The notes under the pieces: generated by a model | The model's input: the letters and a program-made list of their open reading frames with translations, nothing else | The model's database searches: none | What the model was told of the DNA's origin: nothing | Program-made: the position numbers and the translations under genes | Shown: in pieces, positions 5,900-7,699 of the stretch | Position numbering within the stretch: position 1 is the first letter of the stretch | How the letters are laid out: every line of letters starts with the position of its first letter | From: Bacillota bacterium | GTDB lineage: Bacteria > Bacillota > Clostridia > Acetivibrionales > DSM-1351 | NCBI GenBank assembly: GCA_023417285.1 | Contig: JAEZFR010000028.1 | Location: 1 to 7,699 of the forward strand | Reading direction: 5' to 3' | DNA: 7,699 nucleotides

Positions 5900-6832
5900 A
5901 ATCCTTCTATTAAAGCTATAGGTATAACTATCAAAATACTTACTCCAAAATCTTAATGCAGTAGGATTAATAGTCTCATAGTCAACCCCCAAATACTTAA
6001 ATCCATCTTTTTTTAATGTATCTATCACAAAGGATAAAAGGCTTGGTAATACATTCTTTCCACGATAATTTTCATCCAAATATGCACCACAAATGTTTAT
6101 CATGTCTGGCGCTTCAGAAATAAAGGTTTCCCCATCATCTGTAATCTCAATATAGCCTATTATTTCTGACCTGTCCCTAGCTAAAAAGAAGCGGGATTTG
6201 TTATGATTACATTGACTCACAAATTCTTCTGCAGACAACTCAGAGCACGGAAAATAAGTAGGACTTTTTATTAAATGCCTTATTAAACTGTTCTTGAGTT
6301 TTAATAAACAAGCTGCATCACTATAAGATATTTCTTCAAAATAATAATTGCCATTTAGCTCGATATTTAGAGGCTTTTCCAATTTTCTTATTGCATCTGA
6401 GCATCTTATTCCAAACCCATTCAATGCATATGAGTTTATAACATCGTAATTGTGACTATAGGTACCAACCGCAAAACTAAAAATACCGTCTGCAACCATC
6501 TCTTGTGAAGCGTATTGAAACAACTGTGATGCAATTTTCCCCTTATTATCGCCACTAACAGAATTTGCATGCAATGGAGAGAACACACCCGTAACATTGC
6601 CAAAATGTCCATCCCACGGGCCCAAGAAGCCAATATATCCTTTTAACTTACCATTTTCAAGTGCTACCGCACCGTACCTAGAATTAAGTATTTCCGATAG
6701 ACAATTAGTCAGCTCAATTTTAAAGTCTTTTTCAAGAAGATCTGCCACATGCATTCTTTCCATGTAGTAGTCAGCTTGTGCTAGTTTTACTACATCTTCT
6801 AAATACTTTTCATTTAATTTCTCAAATATCAT
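5873..6832 (-). CDS. Two-domain GNAT family acetyltransferase
   Basis: A 319-residue protein that appears to hold two GNAT folds. The C-terminal one (about residues 164-310) is the catalytic candidate. It shows a strand-forming ARDRSEIIGYIEI, the acetyl-CoA loop around Y256-R257-G258-K-N, a following helix, and the late segment E-T-I-N-P-T-A-L-R-F-W. The N-terminal one (about 1-155) keeps the overall pattern (AVALENGKLKGYIGF, then a helix starting KIASQLF) but has no clear R-x-x-G-x-G/A loop, so it may be non-catalytic. The substrate is unknown. The start at 6832 has only a modest GGGG (6840-6843) upstream. The gene lies about 97 bases after the preceding GNAT gene. No convincing promoter or terminator is visible between them, so they may be co-transcribed. 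It ends in a TGA that coincides with a tandem duplication. Confidence 0.9.
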   Translation of the reverse strand: MIFEKLNEKYLEDVVKLAQADYYMERMHVADLLEKDFKIELTNCLSEILNSRYGAVALENGKLKGYIGFLGPWDGHFGNVTGVFSPLHANSVSGDNKGKIASQLFQYASQEMVADGIFSFAVGTYSHNYDVINSYALNGFGIRCSDAIRKLEKPLNIELNGNYYFEEISYSDAACLLKLKNSLIRHLIKSPTYFPCSELSAEEFVSQCNHNKSRFFLARDRSEIIGYIEITDDGETFISEAPDMINICGAYLDENYRGKNVLPSLLSFVIDTLKKDGFKYLGVDYETINPTALRFWSKYFDSYTYSFNRRIDERIAIKK

Positions 6833-6854
6833 AAATATACCCCATTTTGTTTTA

Positions 6855-6884
6855 ATATGCTTTTATGTTTTTCATATGCTTTTA
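6855..6884. repeat. 11-base direct repeat upstream of the two-domain GNAT gene
   Basis: The plus-strand sequence atatgctttta occurs at 6855-6865 and again at 6874-6884, 19 bases apart, in the short AT-rich gap between two acetyltransferase genes. It could be chance in such AT-rich DNA or a regulator site; nothing else supports either view. Confidence 0.4.
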
Positions 6885-6928
6885 CTAATTTATCAATAAG
6901 TTTTATTTAAAAAACTTAATAATTCACT

Positions 6929-7699
6929 TCATTCCTTCTCATATACCAAGCTCAATAATTTTTGCCATTCGTTATTTCCTTCAAAAGCTTTAAAAGCATC
7001 TACATCTCTCAGGAAATTAACAAACCACGTTTGTCCTGTTTCAATTAATTTCATAATGTTTTCAATAGTTTCCTTCATTTTCGATGCCTTAGCCCAGCAC
7101 TCTGCAGCTTGCCAAAAGTAATATGGCTGGATTTTATTCATTTCTGTATAATATGTAGCCCACTCACCCCATTGCTCTTTACTCAAGTCAGTATCGTTTT
7201 CAATTGGTGGGAATGGGGTAAAGGAACTATATTTTTTAACTAACTTAAATCCTAACTTCTCAGCAATCTTTATAGAACCTATATTGGTATCTACACAGTG
7301 CCAACCTATTCTATCTATACCCTTCAACAGGCTTGCATGAACTGTAGCAGCAGCAGTAATAGCACCTAATCCTTTAGCTCTGTATTCCTTCTCTGTTTTA
7401 ACTCCAATCTCTATTCTGTTATCTGCAATGCAATCCACCAGACTCATACTAACTATTTTGTTATCTACTCTAATATAAGAACCCAGACAATAATCTCCCA
7501 ACTTACTAGTATCCTCTATTTTAATCCAATCTCTGATTTTATCACTGTTTTCAAAGTTCAAAGTATTAAGATTGTTAACGTTTACATGTTCTAGAGCGAA
7601 TTTTGGATCAAGGCAGTTAATATAATCAGTAATTTCTAGTTTTTCTAGCTCATAGTATCTTCTGGTATACTTTCTTAGCGCAATATTGCTGTGCAGCTC
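6929..7699 (-). CDS. GNAT acetyltransferase, ZmaR-like (partial, 5' end outside window)
   Basis: The frame is open from the right edge to the TAA at 6929, giving 256 residues without the N-terminus. A TTG at 7561 is merely an internal Leu codon, because the 46 codons before it are in frame and protein-like (ELHSNIALRKYTRRYYELEK). The acetyl-CoA loop is Y-R-A-K-G-L-G-A, in a segment beginning EIGVKTEKEYRAKGLG, followed by a helix and then the late segment D-T-N-I-G-S-I-K-I-A-E-K-L-G-F. This layout, with a long N-terminal part and a GNAT core followed by a roughly 70-residue tail, resembles the GNAT_acetyltran group that includes the zwittermicin resistance protein ZmaR. I infer that assignment from the pattern. 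The C-terminal extension is rich in Trp and aromatic residues. The substrate is unknown. It precedes the two-domain GNAT gene on the same strand. Confidence 0.88.
   Translation of the reverse strand, partial: ELHSNIALRKYTRRYYELEKLEITDYINCLDPKFALEHVNVNNLNTLNFENSDKIRDWIKIEDTSKLGDYCLGSYIRVDNKIVSMSLVDCIADNRIEIGVKTEKEYRAKGLGAITAAATVHASLLKGIDRIGWHCVDTNIGSIKIAEKLGFKLVKKYSSFTPFPPIENDTDLSKEQWGEWATYYTEMNKIQPYYFWQAAECWAKASKMKETIENIMKLIETGQTWFVNFLRDVDAFKAFEGNNEWQKLLSLVYEKE

Noticed and set aside
6436..6633. 65-codon minus-strand frame inside the two-domain GNAT gene
   Set aside because: It is a shadow frame within a well-supported coding region and has no ribosome binding site.
6900..6925. AAGTTTTATTTAAAAAACTT inverted repeat as a terminator for the ZmaR-like gene
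   Set aside because: The stem is made almost wholly of A-T pairs and is not followed by a T-run on the minus strand, so it would be a poor terminator.

Overview
The window is AT-rich DNA, probably from a low-GC Gram-positive anaerobe of the class Clostridia. Supporting signs are AGGAGG-type ribosome binding sites, sigma-A-like promoters, a lipoprotein signal with an L-F-A-G-C lipobox, and a T-box leader controlling an aminoacyl-tRNA synthetase. This placement is inferred from style and not from a database match. Every gene I can support lies on the minus strand, so transcription runs from high to low coordinates.

Left block (1-2460): an apparent operon. A promoter at 2430-2459 precedes a short ORF (2137-2379) that looks like a membrane-anchored zinc-ribbon protein but has an in-frame TGA. 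Next comes a 242-residue protein with two membrane helices and no recognised family (1374-2102). Last is a lipoprotein that fuses a periplasmic-type solute-binding domain to a von Willebrand A domain (1351 leftwards, running off the window). The spacings are 34 and 22 bases, so the three were probably made together as a cell-envelope set.

Middle scar (2473-3027): no intact gene. It holds a truncated, frameshifted remnant of an IS91-family (HUH, Y2) transposase. A hairpin and a GTTC tetranucleotide just beyond its end could be the old oriIS boundary.

serS block (3028-4800): promoter, T-box riboswitch with an apparent UCC (Ser) specifier, regulatory terminator, a long spacer with a 17-base direct repeat, seryl-tRNA synthetase, and a strong intrinsic terminator. 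The synthetase has non-canonical motif 2 and motif 3 sequences and may be the second, divergent SerRS type found in some Firmicutes.

Right block (4801-7699): a tandem array of about 15-base repeats, a small DUF1653 protein, a RimJ/RimL-type acetyltransferase with its own extended -10 promoter, a two-domain GNAT protein, and the C-terminal part of a third GNAT protein (ZmaR-like) entering from the right edge. The three acetyltransferases are unlike one another, so the cluster is not a recent duplication. A 26-base tandem duplication lies exactly over the stop codon of the two-domain GNAT gene.

I found no rRNA, tRNA, CRISPR array or complete mobile element. The most unusual items are the TGA-interrupted zinc-ribbon ORF, the binding-protein/VWA lipoprotein with its membrane partner, and the divergent SerRS under T-box control.
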